Assembly (NCBI GenBank): GCA_009843565.1
Contig: VYDF01000217.1
Location: 1-15,470, forward strand
DNA: 15,470 nt
Direction of reading: 5' to 3'
From: Acidimicrobiia bacterium
GTDB lineage: Bacteria > Actinomycetota > Acidimicrobiia > Acidimicrobiales > Bin134
Positions 6,523 to 15,059 of this stretch are shown one piece after another; the first letter of the stretch is position 1; each line of letters starts with the position of its first letter. The position numbers were made by a program, and so were the translations under genes. The notes under the pieces are model-generated. The model had not been told where the DNA came from, did no database searches, and worked only from the letters and a program-made list of their open reading frames with translations.

Positions 6523-7251
6523 TCAGCTAGGCGCTTGGATGGTGGTGGCTAACTGTCGAGCCTTGTCGGCCATGTCGGCCAGAGACTTGGCCAAGTGCTC
6601 AGAGCGAATTGTCAATCCCTGGACATCGGCGGTCACGGTCCGGCCCACCACCAGGATGGAGGCCCCGGAGGCGATGGCGGCCTGGGGGGTGGCAACCGAG
6701 GCCTGATCGTTGTGACTTGAGCCAGGGAGGCGGATACCGGGCACCACGCGCTTCAGCTCCGGTGCTACTTCTTTGACCACTCCGATATCGGCGGCTGAGC
6801 AGATCACACCGCCACAGCCGGCGTCGCGGGCCAGCGCCACCCGTTTTTCGAGCACGTCCCGGGATCGGTCGGCATCGCTGGTCAAAATGGTCACGCCCAG
6901 CACTTGAGCCGCCCCCCCGCTGCCCTCGGCCAGTCCCTCGACCCCAGCTTTCAACACGTCGAGTCCTCCACTCGTGTGGACAGTCAGCCAGCGGACACCA
7001 GTGCGGCCGATCTGGGCGGCGGCTCTGCCCACTTGGGTGGGGATGTCGTAGAACTTGAGATCGGCGAACACCTCATAGCCCCGATCAGTCATGGCCCGAA
7101 CCGCGTCTGGCCCGGCGGTGGCAAACAACTCAAGCCCGACCTTGGCCACCCCCATCCAGGGGTGAACGGCATCGGCCATCAAACAGGCCAGGTTCAGATC
7201 GTCCACGTCCAGCACAATGGCCAAACGGGAATCGCGCGTCGTCTTACTCAT
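6523..7251 (-). CDS. pyrF: Orotidine 5'-phosphate decarboxylase
   Basis: Last step of UMP synthesis: OMP to UMP and CO2. 242 residues from ATG 7251. The catalytic Asp-Lys-Asp cluster is visible as DLKFYDIP (D64, K66, D69), and the C-terminal phosphate-binding segments include VPGIRLPG and SILVVGRTVT. It belongs to the short group 1 family (about 230-245 residues), not the longer mycobacterial type. The ATG at 7251 has GGAG (7261 to 7258) with a 6-nt spacer; the TTG at 7263 adds four residues and is less likely. The start overlaps the end of pyrD by 8 nt, so the two are probably translationally coupled. Confidence 0.97.
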   Translation of the reverse strand: MSKTTRDSRLAIVLDVDDLNLACLMADAVHPWMGVAKVGLELFATAGPDAVRAMTDRGYEVFADLKFYDIPTQVGRAAAQIGRTGVRWLTVHTSGGLDVLKAGVEGLAEGSGGAAQVLGVTILTSDADRSRDVLEKRVALARDAGCGGVICSAADIGVVKEVAPELKRVVPGIRLPGSSHNDQASVATPQAAIASGASILVVGRTVTADVQGLTIRSEHLAKSLADMADKARQLATTIQAPS

Positions 7252-8185
7252 GGGCTGCTCCAATCAACTCGTCCAATCGATTTACACCATGGGATGCACA
7301 CCAGCGGGCCAGTTCCCGCAGGACTTTGGCTGGGGCTCGGGGGTCGGCGAACGTGGCGGTGCCCACCTGCACGGCGCTGGCTCCGGCCATCATCATCTCC
7401 ACGGCATCGACACCCGAGGCGACCCCTCCCACCCCGATGATGGGCACATCAGGCAGGGCGGCGTACACGTCGTAAACCGACCTCACCGCCACCGGGCCCA
7501 TGGCCCGGCCCGACACCCCTCCCCCGCCAGCGCCCAGCACGGGCGTGCGGGCTTCGGTGTCGATGACCATGCCCAGCAAGGTGTTGATGAGGGTCAGGGC
7601 CTCCGCCCCGCCCTCCACCGCGGCTCCGGCAATTTCCACCAGGTCGCCAGTAGCGCTGAGCTTGGCCCACCGGGGAAGGCCACAGGTTGCGGTGGCGCCC
7701 AGCGCGGCCCGGGTCATGGCCCCAGAATGGGAGAACATGCGACCCCGATCCTCCAGATTTGGGCAAGAGACGTTGACCTCCACGGCGACAACGGCTTCCA
7801 CAGCGCTGCGGTCGGCAGATGCCAAGAGATCGCTGGCCGCGGCGTAGTCGTCCAGGGAGCGCCCCCAGATCGACACCACCACCCGAGCGCCGGATGCAGC
7901 CAGCACCGGGAGTTCTTCGGCCAGCCACCGGGACAGGCCCGGGCCTTGCAGGCCCACGCTGTTGATCATTCCCGCGGGCACCGGGTGGACCCGGGGTGGC
8001 GGATTGCCGGGCCATTCGTAGGGGGCCAGTGACTTGACCACCACAGCGCCCAGCTCCGAGTAGTCCAGATACCTGCCCAACTCGGCGCCATGGCCCACCG
8101 TGCCCGAGGCGGTCATCACCGGGTTGGGCAATAGAACCGAGCCGATTGAGGTATCCAGCTCTGGCTCTTGGCTGCCCCGTTTCAT
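7244..8185 (-). CDS. pyrD: Dihydroorotate dehydrogenase, class 1 (1B-like)
   Basis: Oxidises dihydroorotate to orotate with bound FMN. 313 residues, the class 1 length. The catalytic base is Cys (C141 in NVSCPN), which marks class 1; class 2 enzymes, used by mycobacteria and streptomycetes, have Ser. Other features: ASGTVGHGAE, K51 in KSL, NSVGLQGPG at 75-83, and phosphate-binding GVGGVASG and VQVGTA. The N-terminal LPNPVMTASG is class 1B-like. That type normally works with the iron-sulfur/FAD subunit PyrK to pass electrons to NAD+, and no pyrK lies in this window. The ATG at 8185 has no Shine-Dalgarno; it overlaps the stop of a 22-codon relay ORF as ATGA. Confidence 0.95.
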   Translation of the reverse strand: MKRGSQEPELDTSIGSVLLPNPVMTASGTVGHGAELGRYLDYSELGAVVVKSLAPYEWPGNPPPRVHPVPAGMINSVGLQGPGLSRWLAEELPVLAASGARVVVSIWGRSLDDYAAASDLLASADRSAVEAVVAVEVNVSCPNLEDRGRMFSHSGAMTRAALGATATCGLPRWAKLSATGDLVEIAGAAVEGGAEALTLINTLLGMVIDTEARTPVLGAGGGGVSGRAMGPVAVRSVYDVYAALPDVPIIGVGGVASGVDAVEMMMAGASAVQVGTATFADPRAPAKVLRELARWCASHGVNRLDELIGAAHE

Positions 8186-8250
8186 GGGCTCAGCGGGATC
8201 TGATCTCTGCGGGACCCCAGCTCCAAACTCCGGAATCCGCGTCTGCTCAT
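8182..8250 (-). CDS. 22-codon relay ORF between carB and pyrD
   Basis: A 69-nt ORF beginning [10 protein letters not shown] and ending RRDQIPLSP. Its ATG overlaps the carB TGA as ATGA (8250-8247) and its TGA overlaps the pyrD ATG as ATGA (8185-8182), so it fills the gap exactly. It looks like a decayed copy of the carB 3' end. CAGAGATCAG at 8209-8200 matches CAGCGATCAG at 8274-8265 (offset 65), and TTCCGGAGT at 8235-8227 matches TTCAGGAGT at 8299-8291 (offset 64). Both peptides end in DQ plus five residues (carB: DQLALEL). GGAG lies only 2 nt before its ATG and pyrD has no ribosome-binding site, so passage of ribosomes by stop-start coupling is the likely role. The peptide itself may have no function. 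Confidence 0.55.
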   Translation of the reverse strand: MSRRGFRSLELGSRRDQIPLSP

Positions 8251-11200
8251 AGCTCCAGGGCCAGCTGATCGCTGGTCACGCCTCGGTGGTACTCCTGAAG
8301 CGTTCGGACCCGCAGCGGGTGGCGGGCCCAGTCGGCCATGCCGTTGGCCGCGGCCAGTCCTGCCGAGGCGGTAGTCAGCAGTGGAACCCGATTTCGGCTG
8401 GCCGCCCGGCGGATGTGATCGCCATCGGCCCGGGAGCCCCGACCCCTTGGGGTGTTCACCACCAACTGCACTCGGCCGCTGTCGATCAACTCCACCACGT
8501 CGGCACCTCCCTCGCCCACCTTGGCCACCACCTCGGCCACCGGGACGCCAACGTTTGACAACGCCGCCGCGGTGCCGGAGGTGGCCGCGACAGACAGGCC
8601 CAGCCCGGTGAATACCCGGGCCATCTCCACCCCTGCGGGTTTGTCCCGATCGGCCAACGACATCAGCACCGTGCCGTGAGAGGGCAAGGGCGCCCCCGCC
8701 GCGATCTGGCTCTTGGCGAAAGCCAAGCCGGGACGCAGGTCGATGCCCATCACCTCGCCAGTGGACTTCATCTCCGGGCCCAAGATGGCGTCGGCCTCCG
8801 GGAACTTGTTGAACGGCAGCACAGCCTCCTTCACCGAGATGTGGTCGCCGTTGACCCTTCGCCCCAGCAGCCCCTCTTGGCGCATGTCGGCCAGGCTGGC
8901 CCCCATCATCACCCTGGTGGCCACCTTCACCAGGGGTACGCCGGTGGCCTTGGCCACGAACGGCACGGTGCGCGACGCCCGGGGGTTGGCCTCCAGCACG
9001 AACACCTGATCGGCCGCGCCGGTGCCAAACTGCTTGACTGCGAACTGCACGTTGATCAGCCCCACCACATCGAGTGCGTGGGCAATGTCCTTCACGTAGC
9101 GCTCCAGCAGGGCCACGGTGGCCTCGGAGAGATGAACCGGAGGCAGCATGCAGGCGCTGTCGCCGGAGTGGACTCCGGCCTCCTCCACGTGCTCCATCAC
9201 TCCGCCGATGAGCACCTCGCCGGTCATGTCCCGGATGGCATCCACGTCCACTTCGGTGGCGTCCTCCAAGAAGCGGTCGATGAGCACCGGTCGCTCAGCC
9301 GAGAGCCCGCCTTCTCGGCCCAGAGATCCCGAGGCAGCCATCTCGGCCATGGCGTCGCGCAAGTCGTCGTTGGTGTAGACGATGACCATAGCCCGGCCCC
9401 CCAACACGTATGAGGGCCGCACCAGCACTGGGTAGCCGATCCGGTCGGCCACGGCCAAGGACTCCTCCACGGTGGCCGCCGTGCCCCCCGCGGGCTGGGG
9501 GATGTCGAGGCGGGCGCACAGTGCATTCCAGCGCTCCCGGTCCTCGGCCAAATCGATGCTCTCGGGGCTGGTGCCCACCACCAAGCCCTCGGGCAGCACG
9601 CTGGCCAGCTTCAGCGGGGTCTGCCCGCCGAGCGACACCACCACCCCGGCAATGCCGGAACCGCCTGCGGCTTGCGACGAGCGCAACTCGGCATCGATCA
9701 CATTGCGCACGTCTTCTTCGGTGAGGGGTTCGAAATACAGCCGGTCGCTGGTGTCGTAGTCGGTTGACACCGTTTCGGGGTTGCAGTTGACCATGATGGT
9801 CTCATAGCCCGCCTCCGACAGCGCGAAGGCGGCATGGACGCAGCAATAGTCGAACTCCACGCCCTGGCCGATCCGGTTCGGCCCCGAGCCCAGGATGATC
9901 ACCTTGGCCTGATCGGAGGGGGCCACCTCGCCCACGTCCTCATAGGTGGAGTAGTGGTACGGGGTCTCAGCCTCGAACTCGGCCGAGCAGGTATCCACTG
10001 TCTTGAAGGTGGCCTCCACGCCGGCGGCGAGCCGGGCGGCCCGCACCTCTGAGGCCGGCCTGTTCCAGAGATGGCCAAGCTGGTCGTCGGAGAACCCGAA
10101 CTGCTTGGCCCGCTTCCACGCCCGGGGGGTCATGGCGTCAAAGCCGCACTTTTCCAGCGCGGCCCGCTCCTCGGTGATCTGGAGGATCTGGTCGCAGAAC
10201 CACGGGTCCACCTTGGTGGCCTCAAACAGCTGAGCCACGGTGAAGCCCCGGCGTAGCAGCGCCTCGATCTGGAATATCCGCTCGGGGGTGGGCACCGCGG
10301 CCGCGGCCAGCAGCTCTTCGTCGTTGAGCGGATCGTAGGCAGCCTCGGCCGGATCGGCATTGAGGCCGTGGCGGCCCAGCTCCAGAGAGCGCAGCCCCTT
10401 TTGAAGCGACTCGGTGAAGGTGCGGGCTATGGCCATGGCCTCCCCCACCGACTGCATCTGGGTGTTGAGCACCCCCGACACTCCGGAGAACTTCTCGAAC
10501 GCCCACCGGGGCACCTTGGTGACCACGTAGTCGATGACCGGCTCGAAGCAAGCCGGCGTCTTCTCGGTGATGTCGTTGGGAATCTCATCGAGGGTGTAGC
10601 CCACGGCCAAGCGGGCCGCGATCTTGGCAATGGGGAACCCGGTGGCCTTGGAGGCCAGCGCCGATGACCGCGACACCCTCGGATTCATCTCGATGATCAC
10701 GAAATCGCCGTTGTCGGGGTTGACTGCGAATTGAATGTTGGAGCCACCGGTTTCCACCCCCACCCGGCGGATGCAGGCGAAGGCCGCGTCTCGCAACACC
10801 TGGTACTCCACATCTGAAAGGGTCTGGGCCGGGGCCACGGTGATGGAATCGCCGGTGTGGACCCCCATGGGATCGAGGTTCTCGATAGTGCACACCACCA
10901 CGCAGTTGTCAGCCCGGTCGCGCATCACCTCAAGCTCGTATTCCTTCCATCCGGCGATCGACTGCTCGATGAGGATTTCGCTGATGGGGCTGGCGGCCAG
11001 GCCCCGGGCGCACATCTCCCGCCCCTGCTCAGGGGTGTGGGCGATGCCGGTGCCGGTGCCGCCCAGGATGTAGGCCGGGCGGATGATCACCGGCAAGCCG
11101 ATGCGCTCCATAACCTCTAGTGCCTCGTCCAGGGTGTGGGCGGTGGCCGACGGGGGAACGGGCAAACCGATGTCAATCATGGCTTGGCGGAACTTGGCCC

Positions 11201-11585
11201 GGTCTTCAGCGGTGGAGATGGCGCTTTGGTTGGCGCCGATCACCTCCACTCCATACTTGTCCACCACCCCCGCCTCGATCAGCTCCATGGCCAGGTTCAG
11301 AGCGGTCTGGCCGCCCAGGGTGGGCAGCAATACGTCGGGCTGCTCCCGCTGGATGATGCTGGTGAGCACTTCGAGGCTGAGGGGCTCGATGTAGGTGGCG
11401 TCGGCGAACTCGGGGTCGGTCATGATGGTGGCCGGGTTGGAGTTGGCCAGCACCACCCGATAGCCCTCGTCGCGCAGCACCCGGCAGGCCTGGGTGCCGG
11501 AGTAGTCGAACTCGCAGGCCTGGCCGATCACGATGGGGCCCGACCCGATGAGCAGGATCGACTCGATGTCGTTCCGCCTAGGCAT
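8247..11585 (-). CDS. carB: Carbamoyl-phosphate synthase large subunit
   Basis: Makes carbamoyl phosphate from bicarbonate, ammonia delivered by CarA, and two ATP. 1112 residues with the full duplicated ATP-grasp architecture. The first half begins [20 protein letters not shown], with a carboxyphosphate ATP-grasp to about residue 400 and an oligomerisation region to about 550. The second half begins [18 protein letters not shown]. An MGS-like allosteric domain runs from about residue 971 to the end, with [18 protein letters not shown] and VVNTPRGRG, where UMP or other effectors bind in relatives. The start MPRRNDIES matches actinobacterial CarB; an ATG three codons earlier (11594) is possible. 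The start overlaps carA by 8 nt. The stop overlaps a relay ORF by ATGA. Confidence 0.98.
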   Translation of the reverse strand: MPRRNDIESILLIGSGPIVIGQACEFDYSGTQACRVLRDEGYRVVLANSNPATIMTDPEFADATYIEPLSLEVLTSIIQREQPDVLLPTLGGQTALNLAMELIEAGVVDKYGVEVIGANQSAISTAEDRAKFRQAMIDIGLPVPPSATAHTLDEALEVMERIGLPVIIRPAYILGGTGTGIAHTPEQGREMCARGLAASPISEILIEQSIAGWKEYELEVMRDRADNCVVVCTIENLDPMGVHTGDSITVAPAQTLSDVEYQVLRDAAFACIRRVGVETGGSNIQFAVNPDNGDFVIIEMNPRVSRSSALASKATGFPIAKIAARLAVGYTLDEIPNDITEKTPACFEPVIDYVVTKVPRWAFEKFSGVSGVLNTQMQSVGEAMAIARTFTESLQKGLRSLELGRHGLNADPAEAAYDPLNDEELLAAAAVPTPERIFQIEALLRRGFTVAQLFEATKVDPWFCDQILQITEERAALEKCGFDAMTPRAWKRAKQFGFSDDQLGHLWNRPASEVRAARLAAGVEATFKTVDTCSAEFEAETPYHYSTYEDVGEVAPSDQAKVIILGSGPNRIGQGVEFDYCCVHAAFALSEAGYETIMVNCNPETVSTDYDTSDRLYFEPLTEEDVRNVIDAELRSSQAAGGSGIAGVVVSLGGQTPLKLASVLPEGLVVGTSPESIDLAEDRERWNALCARLDIPQPAGGTAATVEESLAVADRIGYPVLVRPSYVLGGRAMVIVYTNDDLRDAMAEMAASGSLGREGGLSAERPVLIDRFLEDATEVDVDAIRDMTGEVLIGGVMEHVEEAGVHSGDSACMLPPVHLSEATVALLERYVKDIAHALDVVGLINVQFAVKQFGTGAADQVFVLEANPRASRTVPFVAKATGVPLVKVATRVMMGASLADMRQEGLLGRRVNGDHISVKEAVLPFNKFPEADAILGPEMKSTGEVMGIDLRPGLAFAKSQIAAGAPLPSHGTVLMSLADRDKPAGVEMARVFTGLGLSVAATSGTAAALSNVGVPVAEVVAKVGEGGADVVELIDSGRVQLVVNTPRGRGSRADGDHIRRAASRNRVPLLTTASAGLAAANGMADWARHPLRVRTLQEYHRGVTSDQLALEL

Positions 11586-12675
11586 GAGAGCCATCCATGA
11601 GTTCGTCAAAGAGCTGGAAGAGGTAGCGGGAGTCGTGGGGGCCGGGGCCGGCCTCGGGGTGGTACTGGACGCTGAACGCGGGCAGGTCGCGGCAGCGCAG
11701 GCCCTCCACGGTGTGGTCGTTGAGGTTGATGTGGGTGATATCGGCACCGGGAATGGAGCTGTCGGCCACGCAGAAGTTGTGGTTCTGGCTGGTGATCTCC
11801 ACCGCCCCGGTGGCCAAGTTTCGCACCGGGTGATTGCCGCCGTGGTGGCCGAAGGGAAGCTTGTAAGTCTCCCCGCCCAGTGCCGAGGCCAATAGCTGAT
11901 GTCCCAAACAGATGCCGAAGATCGGAACCTCGCCCAACAGGCCCGAGATGGTGTCCACCGCCCCCACCACGGCGGTGGGATCGCCGGGGCCGTTGGACAA
12001 GAACACCCCGTCGGGCTGACGGGCCAAGATGTCGGTGGCCGAGGTGCCCGCTGGCACCACCTCAACGTGGGCGATGGTCCGCAGATGGTGGACGATGGTG
12101 GCCTTCAAGCCGTAGTCGAGAGCCACCACCCGATGAGGAGGACGGCCGTCGTCCCGAGAGGAGGAGAAGTGCTCGGACTCGGGGCGGGTCACGGTGGCCA
12201 CCAAGTCGACCCCGTCGGTGCCGGGCTCGGCTTGGGCCGCGGCCCGCAGTTCGGACTCGCCCGCAGTGCCGAAAGCGCCGGGCATGGCCCCGGCGTCGCG
12301 GATATGGGTGGTGAGACGGCGGGTGTCCACCCCGGCGAGGCCGGCGATGCCCTGGTCGACCAGGAATGCCCCCAAGTCGCCGGTGGCCCGCCAATTGGAA
12401 CGGCGGCGGGCCATGTCCCGCACGATCACCCCCCGGCAAAATGGGCGGCGGCTCTCGTGATCTTGGGGAGTCACTCCGTAGTTGCCGATGTGGGGGTAGG
12501 TGAAGGTGATGATCTGCCCGGCATACGACGGATCGGTGATCACCTCCTGATAGCCGGTGAGCACGGTGTTGAACACCACCTCTCCAGAGGTGATGCCGGT
12601 GGCCGGCTCGGCGCCGATGGCCTCGCCTTCGAACACTTCCCCGTCGGACAGGACGAGCGCCGCGGGACGGATCAT
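11578..12675 (-). CDS. carA: Carbamoyl-phosphate synthase small subunit (glutaminase)
   Basis: Hydrolyses glutamine and channels ammonia to CarB. 365 residues. The N-terminal CarA domain ([19 protein letters not shown], then [17 protein letters not shown]) is followed by a class I glutamine amidotransferase with nucleophile C256 in GICLGHQLL and H339/E341 in [10 protein letters not shown]. Start chosen at ATG 12675: it has GGAG (12687 to 12684) 8 nt upstream and begins the conserved sequence. The in-frame ATG at 12714 would add 13 residues overlapping a relay ORF and has no well-placed ribosome-binding site. The ATG overlaps the stop of that 16-codon relay ORF as ATGA, and the end overlaps carB by 8 nt. 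Confidence 0.97.
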   Translation of the reverse strand: MIRPAALVLSDGEVFEGEAIGAEPATGITSGEVVFNTVLTGYQEVITDPSYAGQIITFTYPHIGNYGVTPQDHESRRPFCRGVIVRDMARRRSNWRATGDLGAFLVDQGIAGLAGVDTRRLTTHIRDAGAMPGAFGTAGESELRAAAQAEPGTDGVDLVATVTRPESEHFSSSRDDGRPPHRVVALDYGLKATIVHHLRTIAHVEVVPAGTSATDILARQPDGVFLSNGPGDPTAVVGAVDTISGLLGEVPIFGICLGHQLLASALGGETYKLPFGHHGGNHPVRNLATGAVEITSQNHNFCVADSSIPGADITHINLNDHTVEGLRCRDLPAFSVQYHPEAGPGPHDSRYLFQLFDELMDGSHA

Positions 12676-12734
12676 GGGTTCATCTCCGACGCAGTCGAAG
12701 CGAAGCCCGGCCATTGGATCATGGCCGCATCTCC
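12669..12734. repeat. Imperfect 19-bp direct repeat at the pyrC/carA junction
   Basis: Plus-strand ggatcatgggttcatctcc (12669-12687) and ggatcatggccgcatctcc (12716-12734) match at 16 of 19 positions, 47 bp apart. Each copy contains a GGAG Shine-Dalgarno and an ATGA on the minus strand. The 47-bp offset equals the 51-nt relay ORF minus the 4-nt overlap. Confidence 0.75.
12672..12722 (-). CDS. 16-codon relay ORF between pyrC and carA
   Basis: A 51-nt ORF ([16 protein letters not shown]) that exactly bridges pyrC and carA. Its ATG overlaps the pyrC TGA as ATGA (12722-12719) and its TGA overlaps the carA ATG as ATGA (12675-12672). Its end (SEMNP) resembles the end of PyrC (QEMRP) because the DNA around both ATGAs is repeated. 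Both ATGs have GGAG 8 nt upstream. It may be only a coupling spacer. In mycobacteria, as I recall, a full gene (Rv1382) sits at this position. Confidence 0.55.
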   Translation of the reverse strand: MIQWPGFASTASEMNP

Positions 12735-13990
12735 TGATCGACCAGCACTGCCTGGCCGCCGACGATGGTGTGGCGTACCCGGCCCTTGACCGTGCGCCCG
12801 GCGTATGGGTTGTTGCGGGAGCGGCTGGCCGTGTCGCCGGGATCGACAGTCCACGTCTCTTCAGGATCGAATACGCACAGGTTGGCTGGATTATCGGGCG
12901 CGATCGGCCCGCCGTGTACCCCTTTCAGCCCGGCGATGGCTGCGGGCCGCCAGCTGAGCAGCCCCACCACCTCGGCAACGGGAAGGTTCAATTCGGTCAG
13001 CGCCAGAGCCAGGGCAGTCTCCAAACCGAGCATTCCCGGCGGCGCCTGGTCGAAGGGCCTCTCCTTGGCGTCCATCGTATGGGGGGCGTGGTCGGTGGCA
13101 ATGGCGTCCACAGCCCCGTCGGCCAAGCCCTCGCGCACTGCATCGCGATCATCGGCCGGACGCAAGGGCGGGTTGACCTTGAACACCGGGTCGTAGGAAG
13201 CGCAGGCCTCGTCGGTGAGGGTGAAGTGGTGGGTGGCTGCCTCGGCGGTCACGTCTAACCCGGCCTGGCGGGCGGCCCGCACCATGGCGATGGATCCCCG
13301 GGTGGACAGGTGTTGGAAGTGAACGGGGGCGCCGGTAAAGCGGCTGAGGGCGATGTCCCGCATGACCATCAGCTCCTCAGCCTCAGCAGGCACACCGGGA
13401 ATGCCCAGCAGGCTCGACCACTCCCCCTCATGCATGTGGCCCCCCGCAGCCAGGGAATCCACCTCGCAGTGCTGGGCCAAAATCACTCCCAAACCGGCGG
13501 CATACTCCATGGCCCGGCGCATGAGCCCTGCCTCTTGAACCCCGTTGCCATCGTCGGTGAACAAACGCACGCCCAGCGCGGCCATTTCGGCCATGGGGGC
13601 AAGCTGGTCCCCCTTGCGCCCCACGGTGATGGCCCCAGATGTGTACACGTCGCACGGGGCCTGGCTGCCCAGCGCCAGCACTTCCTGCACCACCGCCGCG
13701 CAGTCAATGGGCGGGTTGGTGTTGGGCATGGCCACCACCGCGCAGTACCCGCCTCTAACCGCGGCCCAACTGCCGGTCTCGATGGTCTCGGCCTCCTCGG
13801 CACCGGGCTGGCGCAGGTGGGCGTGCAGGTCCACGAATCCGGGGGCCACCACGCAGCCGGAAGCATCCAAGACCTCATCGCCCGAGAGATCGGGGCCGAC
13901 GGCGACGATCCGCCCGTCGTCCACCACCACATCGGCGCTGCGCTCTCCGGTCTGGTCGATGACCAACCCGCCCTTTATCACTGTGCTCAT
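12719..13990 (-). CDS. pyrC: Dihydroorotase, class I
   Basis: Cyclises carbamoyl aspartate to dihydroorotate. 423 residues of the amidohydrolase fold, long class I type. Metal and catalytic residues are all present: HAH in GFVDLHAHLRQPG (H56, H58), FTDDGNGV (D146/D147), H174 in AQHCE, H227 in FQHLST, and D300 in ATDHAPH. It is therefore an active enzyme, not one of the inactive PyrC-like partners of ATCase. PNTNPP at 89-94 is also typical. The ATG at 13990 lies inside the last copy of a 23-bp tandem repeat and overlaps the stop of an 8-codon relay ORF as ATGA. The TGA overlaps the next relay ORF in the same way. Confidence 0.98.
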   Translation of the reverse strand: MSTVIKGGLVIDQTGERSADVVVDDGRIVAVGPDLSGDEVLDASGCVVAPGFVDLHAHLRQPGAEEAETIETGSWAAVRGGYCAVVAMPNTNPPIDCAAVVQEVLALGSQAPCDVYTSGAITVGRKGDQLAPMAEMAALGVRLFTDDGNGVQEAGLMRRAMEYAAGLGVILAQHCEVDSLAAGGHMHEGEWSSLLGIPGVPAEAEELMVMRDIALSRFTGAPVHFQHLSTRGSIAMVRAARQAGLDVTAEAATHHFTLTDEACASYDPVFKVNPPLRPADDRDAVREGLADGAVDAIATDHAPHTMDAKERPFDQAPPGMLGLETALALALTELNLPVAEVVGLLSWRPAAIAGLKGVHGGPIAPDNPANLCVFDPEETWTVDPGDTASRSRNNPYAGRTVKGRVRHTIVGGQAVLVDQEMRP

Positions 13991-14013
13991 GCGGCTTCGC
14001 CTTCGGAGCTCAT
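13987..14013 (-). CDS. 8-codon relay ORF 3 (MSSEGEAA) before pyrC
   Basis: Third of three stop-start mini-ORFs. Its ATG overlaps the stop of relay 2 and its TGA overlaps the pyrC ATG, both as ATGA. Encoded by the 23-bp repeat; unlikely to give a functional peptide. Confidence 0.5.
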   Translation of the reverse strand: MSSEGEAA

Positions 14014-14036
14014 GCGGCTTCGCCTTCGGAGCTCAT
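14010..14036 (-). CDS. 8-codon relay ORF 2 (MSSEGEAA)
   Basis: Middle mini-ORF of the chain, identical in sequence to relay 3. ATGA overlaps on both sides. The 27-nt ORF minus the 4-nt overlap gives the 23-nt repeat period. Confidence 0.5.
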   Translation of the reverse strand: MSSEGEAA

Positions 14037-14059
14037 GCGGCTTCGACCTCGGGGCTCAT
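14033..14059 (-). CDS. 8-codon relay ORF 1 (MSPEVEAA) after pyrB
   Basis: First mini-ORF of the chain. Its ATG overlaps the pyrB TGA as ATGA (14059-14056). It differs from relays 2 and 3 at two residues. The PEVEAA ending mirrors the PyrB C-terminus PEGEAA. Confidence 0.5.
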   Translation of the reverse strand: MSPEVEAA

Positions 14060-14994
14060 GCGGCTTCGCCTTCGGGGTACAGATCGGGGTCGGCAGCCAG
14101 CAGTAGGTAGAGCACGGCCATGCGCACCGCCACTCCGTGACGCACTTGCTCATTAAGGGTGGAATTGGGTCGGTCTAGTAGCTCGGGAGCGATCTCTACA
14201 CCCCGGTTGACCGGGCCGGGGTGCATGACCAGCGCTCCTGCGGGAAGCCGGGCGCCCCGGGCCACTGTGAGCCCCCACTGGGCGGTGTATTCCCGCAGCG
14301 ATGGCAGCAACGCCTCGGACTGGCGCTCGGATTGCACTCGCAGCCCGTACACCACGTCGCAGTCGCTGAGAACGGCGTCGAGGCTGAAGCTGATATCCAC
14401 TGGCCAGGAGTCCACCGCCGGGGGGAGCAGCGTGGGAGGAGCCACCAGCGTGACCTTCGCCCCCAGCGAGGTGAAAGCCATCACGCAGGAGCGGGCCACC
14501 CGGGAGTGCTTGATATCGCCCAGGATGACGATGCGGCGACCAGCCACCGATCCCAGCCGGTCGCGGATGGTGTAGCAGTCGAGCAGCGCCTGGGTGGGAT
14601 GCTCGTGCCAGCCGTCCCCGGCATTGATCACGCTGGCATGGGTCCAGGCCGCGGTCTGGTGGGGCACACCGGCCGACCGGTGGCGAACCACGATGGCATC
14701 GGGACCCATGGCGGTGATGGTGTTCACCGTGTCGCGCACCGATTCCCCCTTGTTCACCGATGAACTCGACACGCTGAATCCCATGATGTCGGCCGACAGT
14801 CGCCGGGCGGCAACCTCAAACGAGAGCCGGGTCCGGGTGGAGTCCTCATAGAACAGCATGGCCACCGTTTTGCCCCGCAGGGCGGGAACCTTGGGAATGG
14901 GCCGCTGCGACACCTCGGTGAAGTGGTCGGCCAACCGGCACACCTCGTCGATGCCCTCGGCTCCGAGATCGTTGATCGACAGGAGGTGCTTCAT
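14056..14994 (-). CDS. pyrB: Aspartate carbamoyltransferase catalytic subunit
   Basis: Condenses carbamoyl phosphate with aspartate, the committed step of pyrimidine synthesis. 312 residues, typical for a catalytic chain; no regulatory pyrI gene is nearby. The carbamoyl-phosphate site is seen as YEDSTRTR (S52-R56), with K82 in NKGES, HPTQ at 132-135 and the aspartate-side MHPGPVNRG near residue 260. The ATG at 14994 has a strong GGAGGG (15008 to 15003) 8 nt upstream and overlaps the stop of a 22-codon relay ORF as ATGA. That ribosome-binding site is a copy of the last codons of pyrR. The C-terminus YPEGEAA is encoded by the first copy of the 23-bp repeat. Confidence 0.98.
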   Translation of the reverse strand: MKHLLSINDLGAEGIDEVCRLADHFTEVSQRPIPKVPALRGKTVAMLFYEDSTRTRLSFEVAARRLSADIMGFSVSSSSVNKGESVRDTVNTITAMGPDAIVVRHRSAGVPHQTAAWTHASVINAGDGWHEHPTQALLDCYTIRDRLGSVAGRRIVILGDIKHSRVARSCVMAFTSLGAKVTLVAPPTLLPPAVDSWPVDISFSLDAVLSDCDVVYGLRVQSERQSEALLPSLREYTAQWGLTVARGARLPAGALVMHPGPVNRGVEIAPELLDRPNSTLNEQVRHGVAVRMAVLYLLLAADPDLYPEGEAA

Positions 14995-15059
14995 TTGACG
15001 ATCCCTCCGATGCTCGAACCGGCATTTCGACGCTCTCTACCGACTGTGCCGCCGGTCAT
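14991..15059 (-). CDS. 22-codon relay ORF between pyrR and pyrB
   Basis: A 69-nt ORF starting [14 protein letters not shown] and ending IGGIVK, the same six residues that end PyrR. Its ATG overlaps the pyrR TGA as ATGA (15059-15056) and its TGA overlaps the pyrB ATG as ATGA (14994-14991). It has a strong GGAGGG 8 nt upstream (15073 to 15068), identical to that of pyrB, so it should be translated well. The basic N-terminal part (RERR) has no recognisable motif. Confidence 0.6.
   Translation of the reverse strand: MTGGTVGRERRNAGSSIGGIVK

Larger units (their letters stand above)
13988..14079. repeat. Four tandem copies of a 23-bp unit spanning the pyrB/pyrC junction
   Basis: Copies at 13988-14010, 14011-14033, 14034-14056 and 14057-14079. 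The first two are identical; the third differs by a few substitutions; the fourth differs at the end, where it codes for PyrB. Each copy contains GCATGA on the minus strand, a stop-start site. The unit equals the last codons of pyrB plus the start region of the next ORF. No spacers, so not a CRISPR array. Confidence 0.95.

Noticed and set aside
8676..9413. 245-codon plus-strand open frame antisense to carB, and similar long frames at 4200-5264, 12557-13258 and 13310-14110
   Set aside because: Each is fully antisense to a gene of certain identity and shows no recognisable motif.
11586..12065. N-terminal extension of the carB frame back to 12065
   Set aside because: These 160 codons run inside carA in another frame and give Pro/Trp/Arg-rich nonsense. 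The CarB family starts at MPRRND (11585).
13988..14079. Possible CRISPR array or transposon-end repeats
   Set aside because: The copies are directly adjacent with no spacers and are explained by duplication of the pyrB/pyrC junction. No cas or transposase gene is present.
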